Under the pieces are notes generated by a model that was not told the DNA's origin, made no database searches, and saw only the letters and a program-made list of their open reading frames with translations. From positions 47,820-111,819 of the forward strand of contig NZ_BAYA01000029.1 of the NCBI RefSeq assembly GCF_000685015.1: DNA of 64,000 bases, read 5' to 3'. Positions 25,313 through 34,859 of this stretch are shown one piece after another. This DNA is from Paraburkholderia bannensis NBRC 103871. Its GTDB lineage: Bacteria; Pseudomonadota; Gammaproteobacteria; Burkholderiales; Burkholderiaceae. The translations under genes were made by a program, and so were the position numbers. Positions within the stretch are counted from its first letter, which is position 1; each line of letters starts with the position of its first letter.

Positions 25313-26995
25313 ATGTCGAATCATCACGACAACCCTGCAGACCACATGCAGGACTTCTATGACGTGGCCATCATCGGCTACGGCCCCACTGGCCTCGTCG
25401 CTGCCTCGCAACTGGGGCAGGCCGGTTACCGCGTGGTGGTGGTCGAACGCTGGCCGACCATGTACGGCCTGCCGCGCCTGACGCATATCGATGGCGAGAC
25501 CGCCCGCATCGTCCAGGCTTGCGGCGACATCGACCAGGCCATGCGCGATTCGCTCCCGCTGCACACCTATCACTACGTCAACGCCGATGGCGAGTTGCTG
25601 CTGGAACTAGAGTGGAAGGGCAAGCAATGCGGCTACATCGCGCACAACTCCATCTATCAGCCCGACATCGAGGACGCCATTCACGACCGCGTCGCCACGC
25701 TGCCCAATGTCGAGTTGCTGCGCGGCTGGGAAGCCGTGTTCCTCAAGCAGGACGACGAAGGGGCCACGGTGGCGATCCAGCGCACCAACACCGCGAAGGA
25801 CGGCTCCCAGGCAGGCAAGGACGGACAATGGGCTGAGCCCGCGAAGTCCTTCCGCGCCCGCTACGTTATCGGCGCAGACGGCGCCAACAGCTTCGTGCGC
25901 CGCAGCCTGGGCATCGAGCGCAACGACTTCGGCCACAAGCACCGCTGGCTCAATCTCGACTCGGAAAACCTCTCCGAAGCCGCCGAACGATTCAAACTCC
26001 TGACTATTTTTTGCGACCCGGCCCGCGGACATATGTACATGCCCATCGGCGACAACCGCACGCGCTTCGAAGTGCGCCTGCTGGACGGCGAAAGCATTGA
26101 GGAGTGGGAAGACCCGGCCACGGGCTGGCGCTGGCTGCAGGAGAAGTACGGCGTCGGCCCGCAGGACTTCAAGTTCCTGCGCAACGTGGTCTACACGTTC
26201 CAGACCCGCATGGCGGAACGCTGGCGCGAAGGCCATGTGCTGCTGGGCGGAGACGCCGCTCACGCGATGATGCCGTACATGGGCCAGGGCGCCTGCTCCG
26301 GCATGCGCGACGGCATCAACCTGGCCTGGAAGCTGGATCTGGTGCTCAGCGGCCGCGCATCGGCGGCGCTGCTCGACAGCTATGAAGCGGAGCGACGCCC
26401 GCATGCGCAGAAGATCATGGAGATGTCGCTGTTTCTCGGCCAGGTGACGAACGAGGACGACCTGCAGAAAGCCGCCGCGCGCGATGAGGCTTTCCGCACC
26501 CGCTCCATGCCGCCGATGCCGGCTTTCCCGAGGATCGAAAGCGGCGTGGTGCACCGCGAGGCCAATGGCAGCCTGCTCGCCTCCACCGGCGTGCCGGGGC
26601 CGCAGTCACGCGTTCGGCGTGGGGATCGCGAAGGCCGGCTCGACGAAGTGGTGGGCCATGGCTTCCTGCTGGTCGCGCACGACGACCCGCTGCCGTTCCT
26701 GAACCCTGGCCAGCGCGATTTCCTGGCCCAGCTTGGCTGCCGCATCGTGGTGCTGTCCGATGACGCGAGCGTGCCGGGCGCGGTGAGCGAACTCGATAGC
26801 GAGATGTCCGGATTCATGGCGCAGCATGGTATCGGCGCGTACATCGGCCGCCCGGATTTCATCATCTTCGGCTCGGTGGCTAACGTGGGCGAGTTGCCCG
26901 CGCTGGTCGATGACCTGCGCCTGAAATTGCAGTGGGTCGACGGCGACCACCGTAACGGGCGTCCCCAACTTTCATTGCAGGAGCGCGCAGCATGA
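25313..26995 (+). CDS. FAD-dependent aromatic monooxygenase (MhpA/resorcinol hydroxylase-like)
   Basis: The 560-residue group-A flavoprotein hydroxylase has the N-terminal FAD motif VAIIGYGPTGLVAASQLG (about 17-34) and the second FAD motif VLLGGDAAHAMMPYMGQG, plus RYVIGADGANSFVR. It is closest in layout to MhpA-like hydroxylases. Upstream of hydroxyquinol dioxygenase in the pathway, a resorcinol-to-hydroxyquinol hydroxylation is the natural role (context-based inference). AGGAG precedes the ATG. The hydrolase gene overlaps its stop in ATGA. Confidence 0.88.
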   Translation: MSNHHDNPADHMQDFYDVAIIGYGPTGLVAASQLGQAGYRVVVVERWPTMYGLPRLTHIDGETARIVQACGDIDQAMRDSLPLHTYHYVNADGELLLELEWKGKQCGYIAHNSIYQPDIEDAIHDRVATLPNVELLRGWEAVFLKQDDEGATVAIQRTNTAKDGSQAGKDGQWAEPAKSFRARYVIGADGANSFVRRSLGIERNDFGHKHRWLNLDSENLSEAAERFKLLTIFCDPARGHMYMPIGDNRTRFEVRLLDGESIEEWEDPATGWRWLQEKYGVGPQDFKFLRNVVYTFQTRMAERWREGHVLLGGDAAHAMMPYMGQGACSGMRDGINLAWKLDLVLSGRASAALLDSYEAERRPHAQKIMEMSLFLGQVTNEDDLQKAAARDEAFRTRSMPPMPAFPRIESGVVHREANGSLLASTGVPGPQSRVRRGDREGRLDEVVGHGFLLVAHDDPLPFLNPGQRDFLAQLGCRIVVLSDDASVPGAVSELDSEMSGFMAQHGIGAYIGRPDFIIFGSVANVGELPALVDDLRLKLQWVDGDHRNGRPQLSLQERAA

Positions 26996-28053
26996 CCGTC
27001 ACCCCATCTTCCGCGACGCTGGCTCACCAGCGCGCGATGTCGATGACGCGGCTGCTTGACTGCGGCATGGAATTCGCCGATGCGCAGGCGCTGTTCCAGC
27101 GCACCAGCGCCGGCGAGGAATGGGACGCGGTCGCCGAGTCGCTGGCGCAGGCCCAGCTCGATCGTGCGGCCCACGCTGCGGGTGCGGGCTGTCATGTGAC
27201 GGCACGCGAGGCGCAGGCGGCTGCGATTGCGGATTTGCTCTTCGCGCAGATGGCGTTCAACCACGACAACGCGCGCAAACGCGCGCTTTACGATCGACTC
27301 GTTGGCGCAACGCAGCAGCTATGCGAATGGTCAGAAGGCCGCATGACGCGCGTGGAAGTGCCGTTCGAGCAAAGCCATCTGGTCGGTTGGCTGGTGCGGC
27401 CGCGCGCGCGCCAGGCGCTTGGCACGGTGCTGGTGTTTGGTGGCCAGAGCGGCTGGGGCGTGGCCTACCTGCCCATTGCCCGCGCGCTGGCGAAGCGAGG
27501 CCTCGCCACGCTGCTGGCCGAAGGGCCGGGGCAGGGCGAGACGCGCATGCGTCAGGGTATTCATGTCGACGTGAACGTGGAAGCCGCGTACAGCCAGTTC
27601 ATCAGCTTCATCCTGAACGACGCCACGCTGGGGCAGCCGGGGATCTGGGGCAACAGCGTGGGCGGCCTTTGGGCGGCCCGCACCGCCGCGGCCGATTCCC
27701 GCATCCGTGCCTGCTGTGTCAACGGAGGTCTGGCGGCGCCGACGCTGCTGCCGTTTCGCACCTTCGCCGAGCAGGCCGCCGCCATGCTCGGCACCGATGA
27801 CGAGGACGCGATCCGCAGCAATTTCGAGCGTATGAGTTTCCGGCCCGGGCGCGACCGTATTGCATGTCCGCTGCTGGTTCTGCATGGCGGAGCCGATCCG
27901 CTCGTGAAACTGGAAGATCAGCAGCCCTTCCTCGACGCAGCGCAAAGCGCAGACGCCAGCTTGAAGGTGTGGGAGGACGGCGAGCACACGATCTATAACC
28001 ACTCTGCGGAGCGCACCGCTTTCGTGGCGGACTGGTTTGCCCGGTCTATTTAG
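26992..28053 (+). CDS. Alpha/beta hydrolase, 2,6-dihydroxypseudooxynicotine hydrolase-like
   Basis: The 353-residue protein has a helical N-terminal cap region (about 1-110) followed by an alpha/beta hydrolase core. The likely triad is Ser222 (GNSVGG), Asp302 (GGADPL) and His332 (GEHTIYNH). The cap-plus-core layout resembles the C-C hydrolase that splits 2,6-dihydroxypseudooxynicotine, a dihydroxylated aryl ketone. In this operon a hydrolase that frees a resorcinol-type ring from an acyl side chain would fit well. Ordinary esterase activity is the alternative. Translationally coupled to the FAD monooxygenase. Confidence 0.8.
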   Translation: MTVTPSSATLAHQRAMSMTRLLDCGMEFADAQALFQRTSAGEEWDAVAESLAQAQLDRAAHAAGAGCHVTAREAQAAAIADLLFAQMAFNHDNARKRALYDRLVGATQQLCEWSEGRMTRVEVPFEQSHLVGWLVRPRARQALGTVLVFGGQSGWGVAYLPIARALAKRGLATLLAEGPGQGETRMRQGIHVDVNVEAAYSQFISFILNDATLGQPGIWGNSVGGLWAARTAAADSRIRACCVNGGLAAPTLLPFRTFAEQAAAMLGTDDEDAIRSNFERMSFRPGRDRIACPLLVLHGGADPLVKLEDQQPFLDAAQSADASLKVWEDGEHTIYNHSAERTAFVADWFARSI

Positions 28054-28446
28054 CCTGCGTCGCTGATCTGCTTGCCGGCGCGGTGACTGATGACTCAACC
28101 AGCGAGTTGAGGTCATCGCGACCGGCGATGGGCTTTCGAGCTAACTCGCCCGCTTGTTGTTAGAACATCCAGCGACAGGGCTGTTCTTCGATTTCCTGGC
28201 GGATGGGAGACGGGCTCCCGGTTGCCAGGGGTGCAACGTTAAGAGGGAAGTCGGATTCTATTTAAAAAGTTAGAAAACCTGATTTAATAAGTCTGATAAA
28301 TCGCTGTCTATGACGAAGCATTTAACTATGCTTGTGCAGACGATGCATTGGGAACTTGAGCAATCAGTACGCACGGATCCTATACTTTTTACGCAGATTG
28401 CTGATCACTGCGGACACATTCGGTAGAGCCGTCGAGGAGTATCGTC
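28054..28446. other. Intergenic region after the catabolic operon
   Basis: No gene is supported. A hairpin with an 11/12-base stem and one bulge (28089-28099 with 28106-28117) follows the hydrolase stop and may end the operon, though no T-tract follows. From about 28230 the DNA is markedly AT-rich and should include the promoter of the DUF1059 gene. Confidence 0.5.
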
Positions 28447-28653
28447 ATGACGCGAAAGTACATTGATTGCAGGGAGTTTCCGAGCGAAATGAACTGCTCG
28501 GTCGCTATCTCGGCAGATACAGAGAAGGAACTCATGGAAGCCGCAGTGCAGCACGCGGTGAGCGTGCATCATCACACGGATTCTCCCGAGTTGCGTACGC
28601 AGCTCAGTAGCCTCTTTCGCGAAGGTTCGCCACCAGCCGAGCACATCAAGTAA
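28447..28653 (+). CDS. DUF1059 family small protein
   Basis: The 68-residue protein begins MTRKYIDCREFPSEMNCSVA and ends after a HAVSVHHHTDSPEL segment, the pattern of DUF1059. It has two Cys and three His in a row, which could bind a metal, but no function is known for the family. GAGGAG lies 8-13 bases before the ATG. Single-gene unit. Confidence 0.8.
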   Translation: MTRKYIDCREFPSEMNCSVAISADTEKELMEAAVQHAVSVHHHTDSPELRTQLSSLFREGSPPAEHIK

Positions 28654-28821
28654 CGTGTGAGGCCCGGTCTGCGATTTGCTGATTTCGAATCTTGCCGATT
28701 CACGGCGATCGTTCGCTGATCGGCACGCAGGGCGGCCTGACAGTGAATGCGAACACGGGCGGCAATCGTTACTCCCGCTTGCCGTCCCGGTTCGATGCCA
28801 GGCGTATTCGCGTGACGGTCT

Positions 28822-29289
28822 TCAGCGCCGTCGTCCCTCACCCATTCCCCCATGTTCAAACGCGCTGTGATGAAAGCCGCGAGAGGGCATCCGTCCTCCG
28901 ATCCGCTCGTTCCCGATAGGCGAAAAGTGCGCGAAATGATCGAAGTGGTGGAAGTGATGAAGGCGATCCACGAAGACAAAGTTAATTCCCACGCCCAGGA
29001 AAATCGGTGGATCCCACCACCATGGGTCGACGTATGTGTACGGGTAGCTTGCGACGGGATACCAAAGTGTCGTTCCGTCAGTATCCCGAACGATCTGCCA
29101 CGTCCCGTCACTTTGCAGGCACGCCCGGCCCGCGATTTCCTGCATCGCGCCGTCGATCTCCGCGCTCTCGATGACGGCGCGGCAGGTGCCACTGTCCTGC
29201 GATGCCCCCTCGTCATAGGCGTACGCCGGAACTGATAAAGCGAGCCCGGCGGTGATGAACAGTGGCGTCGCACGAAGAACCTTGCTCAT
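28822..29289 (-). CDS. Secreted hypothetical protein with His/Phe-rich tract
   Basis: A 155-residue protein with a Sec signal peptide (MSKVLRATPLFITAGLALSV, cleavage near PAYA/YDEG). The mature part has a CRAVIESAEIDGAMQEIAGRACL block with two Cys and a TWQIV segment reminiscent of surface-antigen tails. Then come a Trp/Pro-rich VDPWWWDPPIF and an unusual LHHFHHFDHFAHF tract. The frame extends further upstream, but the ATG at 29289 begins the signal peptide. Function unknown; metal binding by the His tract is speculation. Confidence 0.65.
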   Translation of the reverse strand: MSKVLRATPLFITAGLALSVPAYAYDEGASQDSGTCRAVIESAEIDGAMQEIAGRACLQSDGTWQIVRDTDGTTLWYPVASYPYTYVDPWWWDPPIFLGVGINFVFVDRLHHFHHFDHFAHFSPIGNERIGGRMPSRGFHHSAFEHGGMGEGRRR

Positions 29290-29503
29290 GATCCGTTGCC
29301 GATAAAAGTCCGGCGCCACGACGCCGGCCTGTCGCCGCTGGTAACACCGGGTGTCGCCAGCCGGAATCGCCCTGTGCGAGTGAACGACGGGATTGTCCGC
29401 GGCATGGCACAACAGGCTCAACGGGTAAACGGACTGGGAGCGAGGTCTATTCCATGTGGCCAGCAAGGTTCCGCTTCGGCCGCGGGCAGTCAGCAAAACG
29501 GGA

Positions 29504-30007
29504 CTAATGCAGTTTTGTGTCCTCGCGCTTCGCGTCGGCCATGGCTTCCGGCTCCAGTTCTTCTGCAGACCGGTTCAGATAAATGAACACGCCCCACGCG
29601 GCAAGAAGCACGGCGGTAGAAGCAATCAGCCAGGCGGCATACCGAAGCTGCGACGGATCCTGATGCAGCGCCTTGAACGTGGCAACCAACCCTTCGATGG
29701 CAAGCGCGACTACCACCACGACCAGGAAGCGCGACACGAAACGTCGTACTCGCGTTGGCGCGCTCACGTCGGCCTCGCGAATCACTTCTTCCTCGACGAT
29801 GGTTTCGGCAATCTGCATCGCGACGACGGCGCCAGCAAGCAGCCCCAAGGCTTCAATGATGGATTGCGCGCTGGCCTGGTCCCATTGACTCGCAAAAGTA
29901 CTCGATCCGATCCGGGCCGCGATCGCAATCAGCATCAGCGCCGCGCAGGTAAAGAGGACAGCCATCAGCCCGTGGACAATCGTAAAGAAGCGCAAAATGA
30001 GCTTCAT
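29504..30007 (-). CDS. Putative four-helix inner-membrane protein
   Basis: A 167-residue protein with four hydrophobic segments (about 8-30, 48-66, 92-110 and 124-144) separated by charged loops, including an acidic EEEVIREADV loop. It ends in a charged cytoplasmic-looking tail. I recognise no named family and no catalytic motif. It lies alone between a secreted protein gene and an ABC exporter gene on the same strand. Confidence 0.7.
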   Translation of the reverse strand: MKLILRFFTIVHGLMAVLFTCAALMLIAIAARIGSSTFASQWDQASAQSIIEALGLLAGAVVAMQIAETIVEEEVIREADVSAPTRVRRFVSRFLVVVVVALAIEGLVATFKALHQDPSQLRYAAWLIASTAVLLAAWGVFIYLNRSAEELEPEAMADAKREDTKLH

Positions 30008-30177
30008 TGATGTGGCTCCTTAGGACTGCAACGGGGCGCTTGACGTCCGGCTTCGCCAGATTCGGAAAGCCATTCATGAATGCGAATTGTAAGGCTTGAC
30101 TGAATGAGCCTGACAATGCGGTCAAACCCGCGTGTGGCGCATCGCCATCCACAGCCACCGTCTGGCGAATGGCCGGT

Positions 30178-31854
30178 TCAGCAAGTCGAACATGGCGTGG
30201 CGATACGGCCTTCCTCGATACTGACGATGCGATCAGCCACGTCGAAATAGCGGTCGTCGTGCGAAATCACGATCAGCGTCTTGCCCTGGCGCTTGAGATC
30301 CGGGAGCATTTCCCGATAGAAAATCCGCCGGAAAGTCGGATCCTGATCCGCGGCCCATTCGTCGAGGACGATGACCGGCCGCGCCTCCAGCCACGCGTGC
30401 ACGAGAGCGAGCCGCTTGCGTTGTCCCGTCGATAGATCGGTGGTCGTAAATGCGCCTTCGCGTACCGATACCTTATGCGCGATCTGCAGGCGCTCCAGAT
30501 ACTTGCGCGCCTGGTCGCCCGGCACTGCCGCGCCTGGAATCAACGTATCGAACAGGTGATAGTCGGAGAACACTGCGGAAAACAGCTGTCGATAGTCATC
30601 GAGCCGTGCGTCGCTGACGGGCGCGCCGTCCACCTTCAAAAAGCCTTCATCGGGACGATACAAACCTAGCAGCAGCTTGATGAGCGTGGTTTTGCCGCTG
30701 CCGTTCTCGCCGACGATAAAGACCGTTTCGCCACGCCGGATCGTCAGGCTGAGCGGGCCGAGTTCGAAGCCGCGCTGAACGCGGCCCTGTGCGCCGCTGC
30801 TCGCATCGTGCTCGTCGAGCGGCGCATCGAATCGATAACGCACGTTGTCGAGTCCGATGCTGCTGAACTCCTCGAAAGGCGATCCGCCTTGCAGGTTGCG
30901 CGCCGCGGCGACGAGTGAAGGTTCCGGCGTCGAAAAGCGCGCCGACAGCGCCGCGATGCGCTGCAACGCCACCTGCGCGCGCCCGATCGACGGCAGCGCA
31001 TTGACCAGTTCCTGAATCGGGCCTTTCATGTAGAGCAAGGCCAGCACGAAGCCGGTGACGACGGGCCGTTCTGCCGACGTCGCGTGCGTCTGGACGGCGA
31101 GTATCGCGCCGATGACGAGGAAATACAGCAGCGAGCCAAACGCATTTGCGCTGACAAAGACATTGGCGGCGCGCACGCGCAAGCGCGTGATCGTATCGAT
31201 GGTGTCGCCCAGTTCGTGCCGGAACACATGGTCGCGGCGCGCGGCGTTAAGGCGCAATTCCCGCGCGCCTTCAGTGATCGCGCGGTAATGCTTTTGCAGG
31301 CGGTCTTCGGCTTCGCGCGCGGCGCCGAAGCGGCGAATCCCCACGCGTCGCGCGAGCGTCTGCACTGCCGTGCCCAGCGCAATCGCGACGAGCGCGAGCA
31401 GGAGCAGCGTCGGCGAAAGAACGAACAGATAGCCCAGCAGGCCGACAATCGTCGCGCAGGCAATCGCAAGGCTGGAAAACAGGAACGAAAAGGCGCTTAG
31501 CGTATCGATGTCCTGATTGAGCGTCGTGATGAGCCGGTGCGAGCGGAACTGTTCGATCTGGCTGATGGGCGCAGCAATAATCTTCGCGCTCAGTTCGCGC
31601 CGCAGCGTGGCGATCACGCGCTGGCCCACCACGTTGTTGCCGATATCCGAGATCACCTCGCCAGCCAGCGCGAGCGCGCACAGTGCGGCAAACGCGAGGA
31701 TGAGCGCGGGGAACGCATCGGCGCCATCGCGCAGGGCGCGATTGGTCAGGGCGAGCAGGGCGGCGGTGGCGACGCCGCTCGCCGCGCCAAGCGTGGTCGC
31801 CAGCGCGGTGAGGGGCCAAAGACGCCTGAGCAGTCGGAAGAGTTCCGCGAGCAT
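30178..31854 (-). CDS. Cyclic-peptide-type ABC exporter (SyrD/PvdE/OrbE-like)
   Basis: A 558-residue half-transporter with six membrane helices (1-300) fused to an ATPase. Walker A is GENGSGKTT, the signature is LSTGQRKRLAL, and Walker B is VIVLDEWAADQDP. The missing glycine pattern and DEWAADQDP are typical of the cyclic peptide transporter family that exports siderophore peptides such as ornibactin or pyoverdine precursors. It follows the permease gene after 45 bases. No NRPS gene lies in the window, so the cargo is unknown. AGGAAA precedes the ATG. Confidence 0.9.
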   Translation of the reverse strand: MLAELFRLLRRLWPLTALATTLGAASGVATAALLALTNRALRDGADAFPALILAFAALCALALAGEVISDIGNNVVGQRVIATLRRELSAKIIAAPISQIEQFRSHRLITTLNQDIDTLSAFSFLFSSLAIACATIVGLLGYLFVLSPTLLLLALVAIALGTAVQTLARRVGIRRFGAAREAEDRLQKHYRAITEGARELRLNAARRDHVFRHELGDTIDTITRLRVRAANVFVSANAFGSLLYFLVIGAILAVQTHATSAERPVVTGFVLALLYMKGPIQELVNALPSIGRAQVALQRIAALSARFSTPEPSLVAAARNLQGGSPFEEFSSIGLDNVRYRFDAPLDEHDASSGAQGRVQRGFELGPLSLTIRRGETVFIVGENGSGKTTLIKLLLGLYRPDEGFLKVDGAPVSDARLDDYRQLFSAVFSDYHLFDTLIPGAAVPGDQARKYLERLQIAHKVSVREGAFTTTDLSTGQRKRLALVHAWLEARPVIVLDEWAADQDPTFRRIFYREMLPDLKRQGKTLIVISHDDRYFDVADRIVSIEEGRIATPCSTC

Positions 31855-31899
31855 GGAATTTCCTGGGAGTTCGAATGTTTTGTGGGGAAGACGAAAGGG

Positions 31900-33945
31900 C
31901 TAGCGGCGGCGCGCGAGCAGCCACATGAGATACGGCGCGGCAATCAATGTGGCGACCAGTCCCGCAGGCAGTTCTCGCGGCATCAGCGCGGCGCGGCCCA
32001 GCCAGTCGGCGGCGATCATCGTGAGCGCGCCCAGCGGCGTGGCGATTGCCAGTTGCTGCGTGGGCGTGCGCGCGCCGAGCAGCCGCGCAAAATGAGGCGC
32101 GGTCAGGCCCACGAAGCTCAACGGGCCGATCAGCAGCGTCGCCGCGCTGGTAAGCGCGGCAATCAGCATGAGCAAGGCGGCGCGGGCGCGCGCCGTATTC
32201 ACGCCGAGTGCGCGCGCCGGCGCATCGCCGAGCGGCAGAATGCGCAGCCAGCGTGTGCACAGCGGCGTGAGGGCGCCCAGCAGCAGGCAGGCCGCGAGCG
32301 CGAGCATCGCATCGGCGGGCGTCACGCTGTAGGTCGAGCCGGCGAGCCATTGCAGCAGAGATGCCGCGCGTTCGTTGCCGCCAGCGATTGCGACGGCCAG
32401 CACCGACTGGAACAGCGCGCCGATCGCAATGCCCGCGAGCAGCACGCGGTCGGGCGCAAAGCGCGAGCGGCGCGCGAAGCCCAGGATGGCGACGAGCGCG
32501 ACGAGCGCACCTGCGCTACTTGCGGCAAAGCGTGCGCCGTGGCCGGCGTCTCCGTGCAGCACCACTAGCGCGATCAGGCCCAGCGCCGCACCGCCGCTCA
32601 CGCCCAGTACTTCGGGGCTGGCGAGCGGGTTGCCGGTGAGTCGCTGCATGAGCACGCCAGCGGGCGCGAGCAATGCGCCCGCAGCGAGCGCGGCGAACGT
32701 GCGCGGCGCGCGCCAGACCGCCACGTGCGAAAACTGCGTCCAGGTCGCGAAATACCAGCCGTGCGGCCCGCGCCCGAAGTCGAGCGCCAAGGCCAGTGCC
32801 GCGATCGTTAGCACGGCCAGCAGCGCGCCGCGCCACCGCAACGCTCGGGCCGACGCCGCACGCAATGGTGTGCCGGTGTCGACGGGCGCGGGCAGGTGCG
32901 TGTTGCGGTGCAGGCGTGCGAGGAGTATGAGCATGAGCGGCGCACCGAACAGCGCGGTGGCCGCACCGGTCGGGAGCAGGTCGCCCATGAGGCCGGAAAA
33001 GCGCTGCACGGTCTGATCGGTGAGCCAGAGCAGCAGCGCCCCGCACAGCGGTGCGGCCACCAGCCGCTGGGCAAGCCGCCGCGCGCCTGCCAGCCGCGCG
33101 AGCGCGGGCGCCGCAAGGCCCACGAAGCCGATCACGCCGACGGCTCCCGCGACCGCTGCGCTCAACACGACGGCTAGCGCGAGCGCCGCGAGCCGCACGG
33201 CGCGCAGCGACATGCCGAGGCTGCGCGCATTCTCATCGTCGAGGCCAAAAAGCGTCATCGGGCGCAGCAGAAGCCAGGCGAGCGCGCCGCCGATGACCAG
33301 TCGCGGCGCGAGCATCGTGACATTGCTCCAGTCCTGTTGCACCAGCGAGCCGCCGCCCCAGATAAAGAGCGCACGCAGATAGGGCGCATAGAACAACTGC
33401 AAGGCCACGCCGATCGAGCCGCAATAAAGCGTCACGACCAGCCCGGCGACCGCGACCGTCGCGGGCGCGAGCGCGCTGCGCCACGCGAGCCCGAAGACCA
33501 CCGCGGCGGCCAGCGTGGCGCCACCCAGCGCAAGCCATTGCGGCGCGGCGGCGCTGGCCCCGAGCAGGGCAGGCGCGACGAGCGTTGCGATCGTCAGGGC
33601 AAGCTGCGCGCCCGCGGAAACGCCGAGCGTCATCGGTTCGGCGAGCGGGTTGCGCAGCACTTGCTGGAAGATCGCGCCCGCGAGTCCCAGCAGCGCGCCG
33701 CTCAGCAGACTGACAACCAGGCGCGGCAGCCAGCTGTCGCGCAGGATGATGGCCTGCAGATCGTGAGCGCCACGCCACTGCGCAGCCGGGAGAATGGCTT
33801 GCGCATTGGCGGCGCTGAGCGCGAGCGCGGCGAGCACCATCGCGGCAAGCGCGAGGGCGACAAGCGCGGTTTGCCACGAGGGAGTGGTACGTAGTGTGCG
33901 TAGCGGCGACGGCGTCAATTGGCGCAAGGAACGGGTGAAATTCAT
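31900..33945 (-). CDS. fhuB: Ferric-hydroxamate ABC permease, fused double FecCD (FhuB-like)
   Basis: The 681-residue protein contains two FecCD permease halves in tandem, each about 330 residues, as in FhuB. The repeat can be seen in LRNPLAEPMTLGVSAGAQLAL in the first half and LTGNPLASPEVLGVSGGAALGL in the second, and in VGFVGLAAPALAR versus LSFVGLTAPHFAR. It forms the membrane channel for ferric hydroxamate siderophores. The open frame runs back to 34434, but ATG 33945 starts the first helix region and overlaps the stop of the fhuD-like gene, so the genes are coupled. Confidence 0.93.
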   Translation of the reverse strand: MNFTRSLRQLTPSPLRTLRTTPSWQTALVALALAAMVLAALALSAANAQAILPAAQWRGAHDLQAIILRDSWLPRLVVSLLSGALLGLAGAIFQQVLRNPLAEPMTLGVSAGAQLALTIATLVAPALLGASAAAPQWLALGGATLAAAVVFGLAWRSALAPATVAVAGLVVTLYCGSIGVALQLFYAPYLRALFIWGGGSLVQQDWSNVTMLAPRLVIGGALAWLLLRPMTLFGLDDENARSLGMSLRAVRLAALALAVVLSAAVAGAVGVIGFVGLAAPALARLAGARRLAQRLVAAPLCGALLLWLTDQTVQRFSGLMGDLLPTGAATALFGAPLMLILLARLHRNTHLPAPVDTGTPLRAASARALRWRGALLAVLTIAALALALDFGRGPHGWYFATWTQFSHVAVWRAPRTFAALAAGALLAPAGVLMQRLTGNPLASPEVLGVSGGAALGLIALVVLHGDAGHGARFAASSAGALVALVAILGFARRSRFAPDRVLLAGIAIGALFQSVLAVAIAGGNERAASLLQWLAGSTYSVTPADAMLALAACLLLGALTPLCTRWLRILPLGDAPARALGVNTARARAALLMLIAALTSAATLLIGPLSFVGLTAPHFARLLGARTPTQQLAIATPLGALTMIAADWLGRAALMPRELPAGLVATLIAAPYLMWLLARRR

Positions 33946-34859
33946 GAACGAGCGGGTGCGACGGCAGACGCCGAACCGGCGATGAGAGTCGAAGTCAGCA
34001 CATCGGCAAAACGTGCGGCCGATGGCAACATGCCGAAGCCCCAAAACGGCGGCAATGGCGCGACGCGTCCTGCCGCGACGGCCGGCAGCGCCTGCCAGAG
34101 CCGGTTGCCGGCGAGGGTGCGTGCAACGCCCGGCGGCAGCGGATCGAAGTAAAGCAGCTGGGCATCGGGTGCGGCGAGCGCTTCCAGGCCCGCGACGGCG
34201 ATGCCCCAGTAATCGGTATTGCCGCGCCACGCATTGCGCACGTCGAGCGCATCCATCACGTCCTGGAACAGACTGCGCGCGCCATACACGCCAACGTGGC
34301 GGGTATCGAAGAATCGCATCACATAGAGCGGCCATGCGTGCGCGGCCCGATGCGCCGCCAGCCGCTCGCGGTTGCGCGCGAGCGATTGCGCCACCGTGGC
34401 GATCAGCGCCTCGCCGGCTTGCACGCATGCACACAGCCGCGCCACCGCGCGCGTCACGTCTACCGAATGCCGGTAGGGCGCGCCGGCATCCGTATAGACC
34501 GCGAAGGCATGCACGGGCGCGATGCGTTCGAGCATGTCGCGCTGCGACTCCTGGCTCGAATTGACGAGGATGAGATCGGGCGCGAGCGCCTGGATGAGTT
34601 CCAGGCTCGGCGCGAGACGCAGGCCCACATCGGCGACCGAAGCAGGCGCGAGCGGGTGCACGACGCTCGCGTTGTAATCGGCGACCTCTGCCGCGCCTAC
34701 CGGCGTTACGCCCAGCGCGAGCAGCGTTTCGGCCAGGCCCCAGTCGAGCACCACGATGCGGGGCGCGGCGGCCCGCGCAAGCGAGCGCACCGGCATGGCG
34801 GCCCAGGTCAGCGCCAGTGGCGCGCTCGCGGCGCCGCGCAGAAAGTCCCGGCGCCGCAT
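33942..34859 (-). CDS. fhuD: Periplasmic iron-siderophore-binding protein (FhuD-like), Tat signal
   Basis: A 305-residue type III substrate-binding protein. It starts with a twin-arginine signal (MRRRDFLRGAASAPLALTWA) and contains PRIVVLDWGLAETLLALGV, VADVGLRLAPSLELIQALAPDLILV and the two-lobe helix-linked layout of FhuD. It delivers ferric hydroxamates to the FhuB-like permease. The ATG at 34859 overlaps the fhuC-like stop in ATGA. Tat export is visible as the RR-x-FL motif. Confidence 0.9.
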   Translation of the reverse strand: MRRRDFLRGAASAPLALTWAAMPVRSLARAAAPRIVVLDWGLAETLLALGVTPVGAAEVADYNASVVHPLAPASVADVGLRLAPSLELIQALAPDLILVNSSQESQRDMLERIAPVHAFAVYTDAGAPYRHSVDVTRAVARLCACVQAGEALIATVAQSLARNRERLAAHRAAHAWPLYVMRFFDTRHVGVYGARSLFQDVMDALDVRNAWRGNTDYWGIAVAGLEALAAPDAQLLYFDPLPPGVARTLAGNRLWQALPAVAAGRVAPLPPFWGFGMLPSAARFADVLTSTLIAGSASAVAPARS

